A DNA stretch of 64,000 nt from Streptomyces hundungensis (GTDB lineage: Bacteria; Actinomycetota; Actinomycetes; Streptomycetales; Streptomycetaceae): the NCBI RefSeq assembly GCF_003627815.1, contig NZ_CP032698.1, positions 4,154,001 to 4,218,000 of the forward strand. Direction: 5' to 3'. Position 1 is the stretch's first letter; the number at the start of each line of letters is the position of its first letter. Positions 18,734 through 29,113 of this stretch are shown piece by piece. The notes beneath the pieces were generated by a model. It was given only the letters and a program-made list of their open reading frames with translations. It made no database searches and had not been told where the DNA came from. The translations under genes were made by a program, and so were the position numbers.

Positions 18734-20236
18734 TCAGTCGCGTTTGCAGATGCGGTCGAGGAGGTTGGCCGTGGCCCGCTGGACGCGGGGGTCCACATGG
18801 CCGGGCCGGTCCAGCGCCGGGGACCAGGCGAAGGTGCCCGAGGCGAAGACGAGCGCGCCCGACGGCGCCCGGTACAGGGACGTCTCCTGGTGGCGGAGGT
18901 TCTGCTCGCCGTCCCGGTACGGGGAGTGGGCGAGCAGGATGCGGTCCTGGTGCTCGGGCAGGGCGGTACGCGGGTAGTAGCGGTCCGCCTCGCCTGCGAC
19001 CAGGCCCTCGATCTCCTCGCCGTCACTGGCCCCGGTCGCCTCCCACAGCCAGTGGTCCGCGTTGCGTACGACCAGGGGGTGCGGCTCGGGGACGCGGCCC
19101 GCGTACTGGATGCCCAGGAGCTGCTGCTCGGGCCGGGCCACCTCGCGCCACAGGGCCGGCCGGCCGGGCCCGCGCCGCTTGCGGCAGGTCAGCAGGCGGT
19201 CCGGCACACCGGACGGCGAGGGCCCCAACTCCACTTGCCAGTAAAGGGAGTTGGCGGACAGGAAGACCAGCGAGGTGCCGCCGTCGCGGGCCAGCTCGAC
19301 CGCGCGGCGCATGGGGGCCGACCAGTACTCGTCGTGACCGGGGAAGACCAGGCCCCGGTAGCGGGTGGGGTCGATGCGGCCGGCGTGCAGATCGCGGGCG
19401 TCGGCGTAGGCGAGGTCGTAGCCGTAGCGCTCGGCCCAGCGGATGAAGTCATAGGCGTGGCCCACATGAAGCGGCAGGCCCGCGCCCGCGTACGGCCGGT
19501 CGAAGGAGACGGTGATCGCCGCGTCCTCCTCGCCGAGCAGCCGGCCCTCCTCGTCCCAGGCGTGGTAGAGGCTCGCGCCGGTGCGGCCGTCCTCCGGGTA
19601 GAGGTTGTACGCCTGCCAGGTGATGTCGGGCAGCAGCAGGAGCAGATCGGCCGGATGGTCGTCGCGGACCGTGAAGGGGATGTGCGAACGGTAGCCGTCG
19701 GCGGTGGTGAGCACGGCGACATGGGCGCCGATCGAGGCGTGCGCGGGGACCTGGTAGCGCCAGGACTGCCACCAGTGGTGGCAGGAGACGGTCCGGTCGG
19801 CGGTCAGCGGCGGCGGCTGGACGATGCCGGAGAGGCGGGGGCTGGTGGCGATCTTCGCGGCTCCGTCGCCGCCGTAGTGCCCGATCCGGTAGACGTCGAC
19901 GGTGAACTGCTGCGGGGGGTCCACGGTGATGTGGAAGTCGATCGCCTCGCCGGGCGCGACGCCTCCGCTGGAGGCGAACCCCTTGATCTGCTGACCCACG
20001 TCGTCCGCGGTGCGCGGGCCGGTGACGTGGGCGGTGGTGCGGGCGGTGGTGCGGGGGGTGTCGCGCTGGGCCGGGACGTGGTCCACGTACCAGGGCACCA
20101 CGTGGCCGGTGTCGTCGAAGTAGTGCTCACTGCCGCGCAGCCAGGGCAGCGGGCCCTGGCCGAAGGGGTCCGAGACGGCGTGCGCGAGGGCACCGGACTC
20201 CCAGCGCCGGATGTGTTCCGACCGTTCCACCCCCAT
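18734..20236 (-). CDS. N,N-dimethylformamidase beta-subunit-like protein
   Basis: The 500 residues match the family named after the large subunit of bacterial dimethylformamidase. Recognisable segments are DVYRIGHYGGDGA, PFTVRDDHPADLLLLLPDITWQAYN, VFPGHDEYWS and the HWLWEATG stretch, with FASGTFAWSPALD near the end. No signal peptide is visible. Many Streptomyces encode such proteins without a small subunit, so true formamidase activity is uncertain. The ATG at 20236 follows GGGAGGG. A conserved neighbour of purC. Confidence 0.75.
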   Translation of the reverse strand: MGVERSEHIRRWESGALAHAVSDPFGQGPLPWLRGSEHYFDDTGHVVPWYVDHVPAQRDTPRTTARTTAHVTGPRTADDVGQQIKGFASSGGVAPGEAIDFHITVDPPQQFTVDVYRIGHYGGDGAAKIATSPRLSGIVQPPPLTADRTVSCHHWWQSWRYQVPAHASIGAHVAVLTTADGYRSHIPFTVRDDHPADLLLLLPDITWQAYNLYPEDGRTGASLYHAWDEEGRLLGEEDAAITVSFDRPYAGAGLPLHVGHAYDFIRWAERYGYDLAYADARDLHAGRIDPTRYRGLVFPGHDEYWSAPMRRAVELARDGGTSLVFLSANSLYWQVELGPSPSGVPDRLLTCRKRRGPGRPALWREVARPEQQLLGIQYAGRVPEPHPLVVRNADHWLWEATGASDGEEIEGLVAGEADRYYPRTALPEHQDRILLAHSPYRDGEQNLRHQETSLYRAPSGALVFASGTFAWSPALDRPGHVDPRVQRATANLLDRICKRD

Positions 20237-20394
20237 GTCACTGCCCTCCCTCGATCCCCCGTGACAACAGATGACGCGACCGTGGTGCGCGGTCTGTCCG
20301 CGACCGGTCCCCAGCACATCACATAACGCACGCACTCCGTCACCGTTCGTCGCGAATTGACGTTAACGGGAATTCACCGTTCCGGGTGGGTCGG

Positions 20395-20840
20395 GGGGCG
20401 GCCCCGGCCCCTTTGCCCACCCACCCGCCCGTGCAGGGGGTTGGATGGCCCCGGCCCTGGGGCTCCGCCCCAGACCCCGAGCCGCTTTGCCCACCCACCC
20501 GCCCGTGACGGGGGTTGGACAGCCCAGGCCCCTGGGGCTCCGCCCCAGACCCCGTTCGCGCCTTAAGGGCGCTCGTCCTCAATCGCCGGACAGGCTGAGG
20601 TGCTGGCCAGCACCGAGTAGCTAAGGGGCGCGGGGAACTGCGCGACCAGCCACCTGCGGCCCGCAGACGAAAACGGTTTTTGGGGGCGCGGGGAACTGCG
20701 CAACCTGCCCCGTCCGGGGCCGCACCGGTTCTGCCAGGGGCGCGGGGAACTGCGCGAGAAGCGACCACGACCCGCAGATTCGAGAGGGTTTAGGGGCGCG
20801 GGGAACTGCGCAAAACGCGGGCACGGTCCGCAGACGAAGG
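20395..20840. repeat. Composite intergenic repeat, locus 2
   Basis: Two units of the 'TTTGCCCACCCACCCGCCCG ... CTGGGGCTCCGCCCCAGACC' module are followed by the GCGCCTTAAGGGCGC module and four units starting with GGGGCGCGGGGAACTGCGC. The locus fills the gap downstream of the 20943 stop. The rest of the gap (20237-20394 and 20841-20942) shows no gene. Confidence 0.9.
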
Positions 20841-20942
20841 TCGGCCGGCTCGGCCGGAGCGGGTCGGTCGGCCGCGCCGGAGCGGGGTGGGCCCGGCACG
20901 CCGGAGCCGGGGGCCCGGCACGTCGGAGTGGGGCGGGGCCGG

Positions 20943-22607
20943 TTAGACCAGGCGTAGGGGCTTTTCGGGGCGGACGCCCACCGCCGCCAACCAGCCACGC
21001 AGACCGTCCGCATCCCCGTCCTCGACCAGCGCAAGCACCGGCGACGCCAAATCCGAACGGCGGACCTCGTCGACGAGCAGCGAGGGGCCGTCCAGCCAGT
21101 CCAGCCCGGGCAGCGCCCCCGCCGTGTCGACCGCGGCGCAGCACACCATCGCCGTCACATGGTCGGCGAGCAGTTCCCTGCCGGTGCGCGGCGGCTGGAG
21201 CGGGAAGAGCGGCACCCCGTCACCCCAGGACTCGGGCCCGGGCGGGAGCGGCGCGGACGCGGCCTCCTCGTCGGCCACCTCCGCCGCGATCCGGGCGGAC
21301 AGCCGCTCCGCGGCCTCGCCGTCCGACGCGGTGAGGTGGTCGATGACCCGGGCCAGGGTGGGCGCCGCGGACTCCGCGCCGCCCCCCTCCTCCAGCGCGT
21401 CCAGGACCCGGTGCAGCCGGGCCGCCTCGGTGCGCCACTTGCGGTCGACGACTTCCTCCGGATACGCGGCCCAGTCCACCGGCGCCCAGTCGGGGCCGGG
21501 CTCGGCGGGGCCGCCGTGGAACAGCCGGGCGGCGAGCAGCGACGTCGCCTCGTCGGCGATCCCGGGCTCCTCCAGGAGGTCGCAGGCCGGCCGCTCGCCG
21601 AGCCGCGTGGTGAACCCCTCGGCCAGCCGGTCGCGCCGGGACAGCTCGGTGAGCGCCGAGACCACTCCCGCGTCCAGCCGGGAGGGCCAGCGCCCCATCC
21701 GCCAGGCGGGAAGCGCGACCCGGGTCAGCAGCCGGTCCCAGCCCGCGTAGGCGAGCCCGACCTGTTCCTGCGCGACGATGCGTACCCCGTAGTCCACCGC
21801 CTGGGCGCGCTCGGACGCGGCGACCGCGACCCCGCGCTCCATCTCGGCGGCATGCACCCGGCACCCGCGCAGGAGCAGCCGGGCGATCGATCCGACGAAG
21901 CCGAGCGCGAGCCGCCGCACCGGGTCGAGGCCGGGGCGTGCGGCCACGCCGACCGCCGCGTCCAGACCCCGGACGAAGCGGCGGGCGGCCGCTATGTCCG
22001 GGTGCGCGGAAGGGCCCGTACCGGCGACGACCGGGGCGAGGATCGCGCGCAGCTCTCCGACGCGCATCCACCACATGAAGGGCGAGCCGATGACCAGGAC
22101 CGGAGCGGTCGATACCCGCCGGGCGCGAGCCGTCCCCGCGCCCGCGCGGCGTATGAAGCGCGCGGGCAGCGCCCCGCGGCCGGCGGTGTGCGCCGGATGC
22201 GTACGGTCCTCCAGCCAGCTGTCGCAGTCGGGAGTGAGGGCTATCGCCGAGGGCGGGGGCACATCGAGCCGCTCCGCCAGGTCCCTGACCAGGCGGTACA
22301 GATCGGGGGCGGCCGACTCGGCGAGGTCCACCGTCGGGGAAAGGGCCGGTCTGGCCCGGGCGATGACGGCCGCGACGGCGGCCGCGAGCAGCAGCACGAG
22401 CAGCGCGGCGGCGGTGACCGACCAGCGCGCGGTGTGCCAGGCACTGCCTTCGATACGGCCCTGCGCGGCGGCGACGATCAGCACGACGGCGACAGCCGCC
22501 GGCAGCAGAGCCACGGCCAGCGCCCTGCTACGGATGCGCAGCACGGCGAGAGCCCGCGAGCGCGCGTGCAGCGCGCCCGCCTCTCCACCCATTCCGGTAC
22601 CGGACAC
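20943..22607 (-). CDS. Membrane protein with M48-like fold, zinc site apparently lost
   Basis: The 554 residues begin with two membrane segments (about 28-48 and 62-85), followed by ESAAPDLYRLVRDLAERLDVPPPSAIALTP, the part that precedes the catalytic helix in M48 peptidases. Then comes PVLVIGSPFMWWMRVGELRAILAPVVAGTG; the place where HExxH would stand (after ELxAILA) reads PVVAGTG. I infer a catalytically dead peptidase relative. The rest is helical and Ala-rich. Conserved between purC and purD in Streptomyces as I recall. Confidence 0.65.
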   Translation of the reverse strand: MSGTGMGGEAGALHARSRALAVLRIRSRALAVALLPAAVAVVLIVAAAQGRIEGSAWHTARWSVTAAALLVLLLAAAVAAVIARARPALSPTVDLAESAAPDLYRLVRDLAERLDVPPPSAIALTPDCDSWLEDRTHPAHTAGRGALPARFIRRAGAGTARARRVSTAPVLVIGSPFMWWMRVGELRAILAPVVAGTGPSAHPDIAAARRFVRGLDAAVGVAARPGLDPVRRLALGFVGSIARLLLRGCRVHAAEMERGVAVAASERAQAVDYGVRIVAQEQVGLAYAGWDRLLTRVALPAWRMGRWPSRLDAGVVSALTELSRRDRLAEGFTTRLGERPACDLLEEPGIADEATSLLAARLFHGGPAEPGPDWAPVDWAAYPEEVVDRKWRTEAARLHRVLDALEEGGGAESAAPTLARVIDHLTASDGEAAERLSARIAAEVADEEAASAPLPPGPESWGDGVPLFPLQPPRTGRELLADHVTAMVCCAAVDTAGALPGLDWLDGPSLLVDEVRRSDLASPVLALVEDGDADGLRGWLAAVGVRPEKPLRLV

Positions 22608-23024
22608 GGCCGGACTTCACCCCCTCTGCCCTGCGGCGGCGTTGCTCACTCCCCCACTGTGGCACCCGCCACTGACATCGCAATGCCGGTGGGCCAAGTG
22701 CCGGAACGCCTCCGCCGCACCCTAGTTGGGGCTTGGGCGAGAGTCATCCGGATGGGCCAGCCGTCACTCGATGGAATGGCTTTGGGCAAAGGTGCGGGTG
22801 TTCCGGTGCGGGTTGCGGGTGCGCACGCGGGGCCGGGGGCCGGGTGCGCTCGCGGGGTCGGGCGGCCGGCGCGCACGCCGGGCCGGGGGCCGGGTGCCCT
22901 CGCCGGGCCGGGGCTGGTGGCTTCGCGGGTTCCGGGCAGGGGGCTTGGCTCGTTCGGGGCGGGCGGGGAGAACGCGAGGGCCCCGGCGCGCGTGCGGCCG
23001 GGGCCCCGGGAAGCGTGGTGCGGG
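22608..23024. other. Non-coding stretch between purD and the M48-like gene
   Basis: This 417-base gap lies upstream of the M48-like gene and downstream of purD. It holds two imperfect copies of a roughly 50-bp GC-rich unit (GCGCACGCGGGGCCGGGGGC and GCGCACGCCGGGCCGGGGGC, from about 22830 and 22882). I see no gene in it. Confidence 0.5.
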
Positions 23025-24281
23025 TCAGCCCTGCGTGCGGGCCGCCTCGCGGGCGATGTCGGTGCGGTGCTGCGAGCCGTCGAGCCGGATCCGGCCGACC
23101 GCCGCGTACGCGCGCTCCCGGGCCTGGGCGAGGTCCTCGCCGGTCGCGGTGACCGACAGGACCCGGCCGCCCGCGCTGACCACGGCGTCGCCGTCCCGCC
23201 GGGTCCCGGCGTGCAGGACGTACGCGGTGGGCTCGTCCTGCGCCGCGACGTCCGCCAAGCCCTCGATGGGGTCGCCGGTGCGCGGGGTCGCGGGGTAGTT
23301 GTGCGAGGCGATGACCACGGTGACGGCCGCGTCGTCGCGCCAGGCGAGCGGCGGCTGTACGTCGAGGGTGCCGTTGGCCGAGTGGAACAGGACGCCCGCG
23401 AGCGGGGTCCTGAGGCGGGCCAGCACGACCTGCGTCTCGGGGTCGCCGAACCGCGCGTTGAACTCGATGACCCGCACCCCGCGCGAGGTGATCGCGAGGC
23501 CCGCGTACAGCAGTCCGGAGAACGGGGTGCCCCGGCGGCGCAGCTCGTCGACGGTGGGCTGGAGCACGCTCTCCATGACCTCGTCGACCAGCTTCGGGTC
23601 GGCCCACGGAAGCGGCGAATAGGCGCCCATACCACCGGTGTTGGGGCCCTCGTCGCCGTCGAGCGCGCGCTTGAAGTCCTGCGCGGGCTGGAGCGGGAGG
23701 ACGGTGACGCCGTCGGTGATCGCGAAGAGCGAGACTTCGGGGCCGTCGAGGAACTCCTCGATGACGACGCGGTCGCAGGCCAGCGCGTGCTCCCGGGCGG
23801 CGGCGAGGTCGTCCGTCACGACGACGCCCTTGCCGGCCGCGAGACCGTCGTCCTTCACCACGTACGGAGCCCCGAAGGCGTCCAGCGCCGCGTCGATCTC
23901 CTCGGGGGTGGTGCAGACGTAGGAGCGGGCGGTCGGCACGTTCGCCGCCGCCATCACGTCCTTGGCGAACGCCTTGGAGCCCTCCAGCAGGGCGGCCTCC
24001 CGGGAGGGGCCGAAGCAGGGGATCCCCTCGGCCCGTACGGCGTCGGCGACCCCGGCGACCAGGGGCGCCTCGGGTCCGACGACCACCAGGTCACTGCCGA
24101 GCTCGACGGCGAGGCGGGCGACCGCTCCACCGTCCAGCTGGTCGACCGGGTGGAGCTCGGCGACCTCCGCGATCCCGGCGTTGCCGGGGGCGCAGTGCAG
24201 CGCCGTCACGTCGGGGTCGAGGGACAGGGAACGGCACAGGGCGTGCTCACGGGCACCGCCGCCGATGACAAGGACCTTCAC
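23025..24281 (-). CDS. purD: Phosphoribosylamine-glycine ligase (GAR synthetase)
   Basis: PurD adds glycine to phosphoribosylamine with ATP, step two of purine synthesis. The 418 residues are a full ATP-grasp enzyme: [15 protein letters not shown] at the start, [26 protein letters not shown], the ATP-grasp loop [37 protein letters not shown] and [14 protein letters not shown]. Starts at ATG 24281. It is not fused to PurN or PurM, unlike the eukaryotic enzyme. Confidence 0.98.
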   Translation of the reverse strand: MKVLVIGGGAREHALCRSLSLDPDVTALHCAPGNAGIAEVAELHPVDQLDGGAVARLAVELGSDLVVVGPEAPLVAGVADAVRAEGIPCFGPSREAALLEGSKAFAKDVMAAANVPTARSYVCTTPEEIDAALDAFGAPYVVKDDGLAAGKGVVVTDDLAAAREHALACDRVVIEEFLDGPEVSLFAITDGVTVLPLQPAQDFKRALDGDEGPNTGGMGAYSPLPWADPKLVDEVMESVLQPTVDELRRRGTPFSGLLYAGLAITSRGVRVIEFNARFGDPETQVVLARLRTPLAGVLFHSANGTLDVQPPLAWRDDAAVTVVIASHNYPATPRTGDPIEGLADVAAQDEPTAYVLHAGTRRDGDAVVSAGGRVLSVTATGEDLAQARERAYAAVGRIRLDGSQHRTDIAREAARTQG

Positions 24282-24339
24282 GGCAGCCAGCCTAACCGCC
24301 GCGATGGCTTGATCTTTGTGCGGGCCACCCAGTGGACCG

Positions 24340-26706
24340 TCAGCCCTCGTTCGTATATTCCTCCACCACGGTGGCCCCGAGCTCGCGCACGATCAGGTCG
24401 TGGCCGGACAGCGCGTTGTCCACCAGATCCGGGTCGTCGTCCTCCGGAACGTCGTCCTCCGGCCGGACCGGCGGCGGAGGCTCCTCATGGCGTACGGGAG
24501 CGGCGCCCCGGGGCGGCTGCTGGACCTGCGGTACGGGGGCGGGGCTGGCCGAGGTCGCGGAGCTCGGAGGCTGCGCGGAGGCCTGCGCCTGGTGCTGTTG
24601 GTGTTGCTGGTGCGGCTGGTGCTGCTGCACGGGCGGCGCGGGGGGCCGGGGCGCGGCACCCCCGAAGTTGCCTGCGGCGGGCGGGGGTTGGACACCGCCC
24701 GACGGGTCGATGATCGCCTCGACCTTCCACTGCACCCCGAACCGCTCGGAGAGCACGGAGCGCAGCACGTCCTCACTGCCGCTGCTCGCGAAGTTGTCGC
24801 GGGCCCCGGCGTTGATGAACCCGAGCTGCACGGTGGTGCCGTCGAAGCCGGCCACCTGCGCGTTCTGGCTGAGCAGGATCCAGGTGAAGCGCCGCTTGTT
24901 CTTGACGGCCTCCAGGATGTCCGGCCACATGGACCGCACCTGCATGGCATTGCCCTGAGCACCGCCGGACGCGGGGGCCTGCGCGGCCGGGGCGGGGGCA
25001 GCCTCGGGTGCGGCCGCCGGTGTGGCCGAGGACCCGGCCGAGGACGCAGCCGAGGGCCAGGCTCCGGCGGAGGGGGTCGGAGTCGGGGCGGGGGCCGGGG
25101 TCGGGGCGGCGGCCGACGCACCGGGCCAGGCGCCGGCCCGCTGGCCGCCTCCCTGCCCGGGCGAGGCAGCCGAAGGCCAGGTCCCGGCGGGGCTCTGCTG
25201 CGCGGGCTGACCGAAAGCCTGACCAGACTGCGCGGGCTGTCCGGGCTGAGCCGCTTGGGCCGGAGCGGGTTGCGGCGCGACGGGCCGGCTCGGCGCGGCC
25301 GGCGCCTGCTGGGCGGGCTGCGGCATGGGCGGCTGCGGCGCCGGGGGCTGCTGCATGGGCGGACCGGAAGGCGCGGCGCCCCCCGAGTGGGCGGGCCCGG
25401 CAACCGGCGCCGCCCCTCCCGCCCCACCACCCCGCACCGCGGCCCGAGCCGCCTCGGGCCCGCCGGGACCACCCTGCATCGGCGCATGTGCCTCGGGCCC
25501 GGGCATGTACCCCATGGCGGGGCCGCCGACGGGCGCCGCCTGGAAGTGGGCGCCGCGCTCAAGGCGGTCGATACGGGCCTGGAGCGAGCGCTCGTCGTCA
25601 TAGGCGGCGGGCAGCAGCACCCGGGCACAGATCAGTTCGAGCTGGAGCCGGGGCGAGGTGGCCCCGCGCATCTCGGTGAGCCCGGTGTTGACGAGGTCGG
25701 CGGCGCGGCTCAGCTCGGCCGCGCCGAAGACGGAGGCCTGCGCCTGCATGCGCTCGACGACATCCGCGGGGGCGTCGATGAGCCCCTTCTCCCCCGCGTC
25801 GGGGACGGCGGCCAGGATGACGAGGTCCCGCAGCCGCTCCAGGAGGTCGGCGACGAAGCGGCGCGGGTCGTTGCCGCCCTCGATGACACGGTCGACCACC
25901 TCGAAGGCGGCCGCCCCGTCCCCGGCGGCGAACGCGTCCACCACCGAGTCGAGCAGCGAACCGTCGGTGTAACCGAGCAGGGCGGTGGCCATGGCGTACG
26001 TCACACCGTCGTCGGCGGCGCCGGCGAGCAGCTGGTCCATGACGGACATCGAGTCACGCACGGACCCGGCGCCGGCCCGCACCACGAGCGGCAGCACCCC
26101 GTCCTCGATGGGAATGCCCTCCTGCCCACAGACCTCGCCCAGGTACTCCCGCAGCGTGCCGGGCGGCACGAGCCGGAACGGATAGTGGTGCGTACGCGAC
26201 CGGATCGTCCCGATGACCTTCTCGGGCTCGGTGGTGGCGAAGATGAACTTGAGGTGCTCCGGCGGCTCCTCGACGACCTTCAGCAGGGCGTTGAAGCCGG
26301 CCGAGGTCACCATGTGCGCCTCGTCGATGATGTAGATCTTGTACCGGCTGGATGCGGGGCCGAAGAAGGCCTTCTCGCGCAGCTCACGGGCGTCGTCCAC
26401 GCCACCGTGCGACGCGGCGTCGATCTCGATCACGTCGATGGAGCCCGGCCCGTTGCGCGCGAGGTCCCGGCAGGACTGGCACTCCCCGCACGGGGTGGGC
26501 GTCGGCCCCTGCTCGCAGTTCAGACAGCGGGCGAGGATACGGGCGCTGGTCGTCTTGCCACAGCCCCGCGGCCCGCTGAACAGGTACGCGTGATTGACCC
26601 GGTTGTTCCGCAGCGCCTGCTGCAACGGGTCGGTGACATGCTCCTGCCCGATGACCTCGGCGAACGACTCGGGGCGGTAGCGGCGGTACAGCGCAAGGGA
26701 CGACAC
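24340..26706 (-). CDS. dnaX: DNA polymerase III subunit gamma/tau
   Basis: DnaX is the clamp-loader ATPase. The 788 residues have Walker [11 protein letters not shown] at 45-54, a zinc-binding set Cys61, Cys64, Cys73, Cys76 and Cys79, Walker B IIDEAHM, and the [22 protein letters not shown] sensor region. After about residue 370 comes a long Gly/Pro/Ala/Gln-rich linker, then a folded tau-type end ([21 protein letters not shown]). The start GTG 26706 ([15 protein letters not shown]) is chosen by family alignment. I saw no A-rich slippage site for a short gamma form. Confidence 0.97.
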   Translation of the reverse strand: MSSLALYRRYRPESFAEVIGQEHVTDPLQQALRNNRVNHAYLFSGPRGCGKTTSARILARCLNCEQGPTPTPCGECQSCRDLARNGPGSIDVIEIDAASHGGVDDARELREKAFFGPASSRYKIYIIDEAHMVTSAGFNALLKVVEEPPEHLKFIFATTEPEKVIGTIRSRTHHYPFRLVPPGTLREYLGEVCGQEGIPIEDGVLPLVVRAGAGSVRDSMSVMDQLLAGAADDGVTYAMATALLGYTDGSLLDSVVDAFAAGDGAAAFEVVDRVIEGGNDPRRFVADLLERLRDLVILAAVPDAGEKGLIDAPADVVERMQAQASVFGAAELSRAADLVNTGLTEMRGATSPRLQLELICARVLLPAAYDDERSLQARIDRLERGAHFQAAPVGGPAMGYMPGPEAHAPMQGGPGGPEAARAAVRGGGAGGAAPVAGPAHSGGAAPSGPPMQQPPAPQPPMPQPAQQAPAAPSRPVAPQPAPAQAAQPGQPAQSGQAFGQPAQQSPAGTWPSAASPGQGGGQRAGAWPGASAAAPTPAPAPTPTPSAGAWPSAASSAGSSATPAAAPEAAPAPAAQAPASGGAQGNAMQVRSMWPDILEAVKNKRRFTWILLSQNAQVAGFDGTTVQLGFINAGARDNFASSGSEDVLRSVLSERFGVQWKVEAIIDPSGGVQPPPAAGNFGGAAPRPPAPPVQQHQPHQQHQQHQAQASAQPPSSATSASPAPVPQVQQPPRGAAPVRHEEPPPPVRPEDDVPEDDDPDLVDNALSGHDLIVRELGATVVEEYTNEG

Positions 26707-26849
26707 GCATACGAGGTTATCGGGGCCCACTGACAACCGGCCCCGCCGACGACCCACCCGCCCCGCCCGGGCCCGCCACACAGGCGGCCGCATAGGGGGC
26801 CACACAGGGGATCGAGGCCCGGATCGAGGCCTCCGACCCCACAAAATCA

Positions 26850-26940
26850 AGCGCCCCCCACGCACCCGCCAGAGCCGACCTACCCTTGCTGCCTTCCGGC
26901 CCTGGGGGAGTTCAGTCAGATAGCGCCACGTGAGGGGCTC
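26850..26940 (-). ncRNA. ffs: Signal recognition particle RNA (4.5S, scRNA)
   Basis: On the minus strand the conserved SRP core is visible: CCCAGGGCCGGAAGGCAGCAAGGG, with the GGAA tetraloop and the asymmetric AGCA side. The RNA ends pair as a 10-bp stem, GCCCCTCACG (26938-26929) with CGTGGGGGGC (26862-26853), and T-rich GATTTTGTGG follows. End points are approximate. It lies just upstream of dnaX, the usual streptomycete position, and partners Ffh in membrane targeting. Confidence 0.88.
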
Positions 26941-27013
26941 CGCACAGGGTACCCGATCCCTGACGTGGGAACGAGTTCGCGAGCACCCCCCAACGTCTTG
27001 TATTGTTTGCCGC

Positions 27014-27098
27014 GGAGGATTCGCCTAGTGGCCTAGGGCGCACGCTTGGAAAGCGTGTTGGGGGCAACCCCTCACGAGTTCGAATCTCGTATCCTCCG
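27014..27098 (+). tRNA. tRNA-Ser (anticodon GGA)
   Basis: Acceptor GGAGGAT/ATCCTCC, anticodon stem CACGC/GCGTG, anticodon GGA at 27048-27050, a long type II variable arm and T-loop TTCGAAT. Unlike the other tRNAs here, CCA is encoded (27099-27101). An accessory segment follows it. Confidence 0.97.
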
Positions 27099-27124
27099 CC
27101 ATTGCTCTCACCGGGCAATACGTC

Positions 27125-27156
27125 GAAGGGCCCCGCAGTTCGCTGCGGGGCCCTTC
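27125..27156 (+). terminator. tRNA-Ser(GGA) terminator
   Basis: A perfect 14-bp stem GAAGGGCCCCGCAG/CTGCGGGGCCCTTC with loop TTCG. Confidence 0.88.
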
Positions 27157-27818
27157 GGCGTTCATGGTGGCAGTGGCCGTCCGCATGCCCGGAGCAACAC
27201 AGATCCCCGGCTCCTCCGCCGCCGGGCGCGCTCTGCCTCGACGGCGGCCGCCTCGCCGCCGTGAGTGCCGGCGCACCGAGCTTCAGGCCGACGGGGCTCG
27301 CGACTACGCCTTGTGCTGCCGAAGCTGCCAGAGCTCACCATCCCCCGCCTCGTACGCCGGATCAACGCCGGCATCCAGAGCCGCGCGACCAGCCGAATCG
27401 CCAACCTGGACACGGACAATCGCCGGAAGTCACGGGGGACTCGGCGCAAGTGGAGGCGCCGATCCAGCGATTGAGGCTCGTTGGCGCCTGCGGGAGGTAC
27501 CCCCCGCACGGGACTCACGCTCCCGAGGCCTGCCAGGAGACTCGATCCGCGGCCTCGGTCTACACCGGGGCCACGGCGCGGGCCCTCCTCTCGGCTCAAT
27601 CGACTCCAAGGCCCCGCAGAGACCTCACTTGCGACGCCACACGCGGCCCCAAGCACCCGGGGTCTCTGTCGCAGACTGAGCGCCGCCTGCCGAATACCGG
27701 CCCCGCCCCATCATTGGCACCGTCAAACATTCTTCACTCAATGGGGCCGAATCCAAGCAGGATTCCCCCAAGGCACCCCTGCCGTAGCCCACGATTTCCC
27801 CAGACCTGCCCGCCCTAC
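27157..27818. other. Apparently gene-free part of the accessory segment
   Basis: These 660 bases after the tRNA-Ser terminator have no frame with a good ribosome site and protein-like sequence. Short open stretches exist on both strands (for example 27265-27474, plus) but look like chance or decayed coding. No second copy of the tRNA-Ser 3' end was found. From about 27700 onward the base composition becomes richer in A and T. Confidence 0.5.
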
Positions 27819-28820
27819 ATGATGGGGAAAATTATGCGCGATGTCTTCGCTCTCATCTCTGAAGCAATTACACGCGACTTCAGAGGAGAGCCCATCTGTG
27901 CACACGTCGGCGATGTACGAGCGTGCACAATCAAGAGCCATCCCCCATATAAGGTACTGCGCAAGACAGTTCGCTTGGGACGATCCAGATCCGTGAAAAG
28001 CCTGCGCCTGTGGGAGTCGGTAGTAACGCTGGCGAGAGAGGGGGAGCCGCAGGAGCGAGAGAAATGGTTGATGATCCTACTTGATCTACTGACGCTACAT
28101 TTTCGGGGATGGTCGAAGGAGCTGGCGCAACAGTGGAGTTACGACCTCTCGGACATCAGGTCCGCGATGGTGCACGGCGCCCTCGAGGAATGGTTTTCCG
28201 CGCCGACTGGCACGCCCTCGAATAAACTCCTGGACGCCATGATGGCTCGTGCGTTCGCCAGCGCTCGCGCCCTGGTAGAAGCCGGCAGATCGGAAACATG
28301 TGCGGTAAGTGTGGAGGACCTCATGGCTGACGCCGCATATGAAGAAGGATCCACGCTACGTGCAGCTTCGATCCTTGACGCCAGCACGATGCTGAATCCA
28401 GATTCCGACGAAAGGATTCGCGGTGAGCGCACGGGAGCCCTGTTGCAAAGCATGGGAGTCATGGACCACGTCAAAACCTTTCACGCGAAACTGCGCAGCG
28501 GTTGCCGTGACGAGGTAGACGCTTCCGCCATTAGCCCGGAACAGTTGGGGCGATCATGGGTGGACGGGAGGAACCTTTACTATCAATTCTCCGACCTCCT
28601 CCCCACTCATCTCGGATTCCGCAAAGCGGCCGATGCCGCTGGCCTCTCAGAATCGCAGGCATCAAGAAAGTCCAATGCGGGTTCATTATCCTTCAGGGTA
28701 CTCTGGAACGGCAATAGTCGAGTTGTACCGGTAAAATCGCTGATGCGTGCCACAGGCGTTCACGACTCTGTAGTGCATCCCGATGATGTGGAGAATGGAG
28801 CTTCACATGTCGGCGGATAA
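27819..28820 (+). CDS. Unrecognised accessory protein, about 330 residues
   Basis: I recognise no known domain. The protein is mostly helical and soluble, with no signal peptide. It has segments such as REKWLMILLDLLTLHFRGWSKEL and DLSDIRSAMVHGALEEWF, and a C-terminal part (LGFRKAADAAGLSESQASRK) that could form a helix-turn-helix. Codon use is clearly less GC-biased than the neighbours (many third-position A and T), and one leucine is TTA (28686-28688), pointing to acquisition and possible bldA control. Starts are ambiguous: ATG 27819, 27822 or 27834. It stands alone between tRNA-Ser and vapBC. Confidence 0.6.
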   Translation: MMGKIMRDVFALISEAITRDFRGEPICAHVGDVRACTIKSHPPYKVLRKTVRLGRSRSVKSLRLWESVVTLAREGEPQEREKWLMILLDLLTLHFRGWSKELAQQWSYDLSDIRSAMVHGALEEWFSAPTGTPSNKLLDAMMARAFASARALVEAGRSETCAVSVEDLMADAAYEEGSTLRAASILDASTMLNPDSDERIRGERTGALLQSMGVMDHVKTFHAKLRSGCRDEVDASAISPEQLGRSWVDGRNLYYQFSDLLPTHLGFRKAADAAGLSESQASRKSNAGSLSFRVLWNGNSRVVPVKSLMRATGVHDSVVHPDDVENGASHVGG

Positions 28821-28838
28821 CAGGCAACCGACGAACCG

Positions 28839-29051
28839 CTAACGCTGCACTCCCCACGTGAGCCCTGAGTGGCAATCCATCATTAGCCGGTAGGTGGAGT
28901 ACTGCAACGAGGGATATTGGACTGGTGGCGCAGCCACAGCCCCCTCCCCCTTCCGCCCGTCAGCGGTGTGGGCCGCGCCCACTCGCGTGAAGGTCAGGGT
29001 CCCGGCGTACCAGTTGCCAGAGACGTCTTGACCACCAAGGACGGGATGCAC
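28839..29051 (-). CDS. Possible small or remnant protein
   Basis: This 70-residue frame starts at GTG 29051, seven bases after GGAGAG. The sequence (VHPVLGGQDVSGNWYAGTLTFTRVG ..., ending MMDCHSGLTWGVQR) reads like part of a beta-rich domain rather than random frame noise. It may be a fragment of a longer gene or a genuine short gene. No function can be assigned. Confidence 0.3.
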   Translation of the reverse strand: MHPVLGGQDVSGNWYAGTLTFTRVGAAHTADGRKGEGAVAAPPVQYPSLQYSTYRLMMDCHSGLTWGVQR

Positions 29052-29113
29052 CCACTCTCCGGAGGTATCCCGTGAGATATACTTGGTTGCATCTTTGATA
29101 CCAAGGAGGCCAC

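Noticed and set aside
21159..24713. Very long open frame (1184 codons) on the plus strand opposite purD and the M48-like gene
   Set aside because: It is antisense to clear genes, has no family sequence and an Arg/Gly-rich composition typical of frame noise in high-GC DNA.
24340..26706. Programmed frameshift in dnaX for a short gamma form
   Set aside because: I saw no A-rich slippery heptamer followed by a stem in the linker region.
27265..27474. Short plus-strand frame after tRNA-Ser (PELTIPRLVRRINAG)
   Set aside because: Protein-like words appear, but there is no ribosome site or recognisable family, and overlapping frames are equally open.
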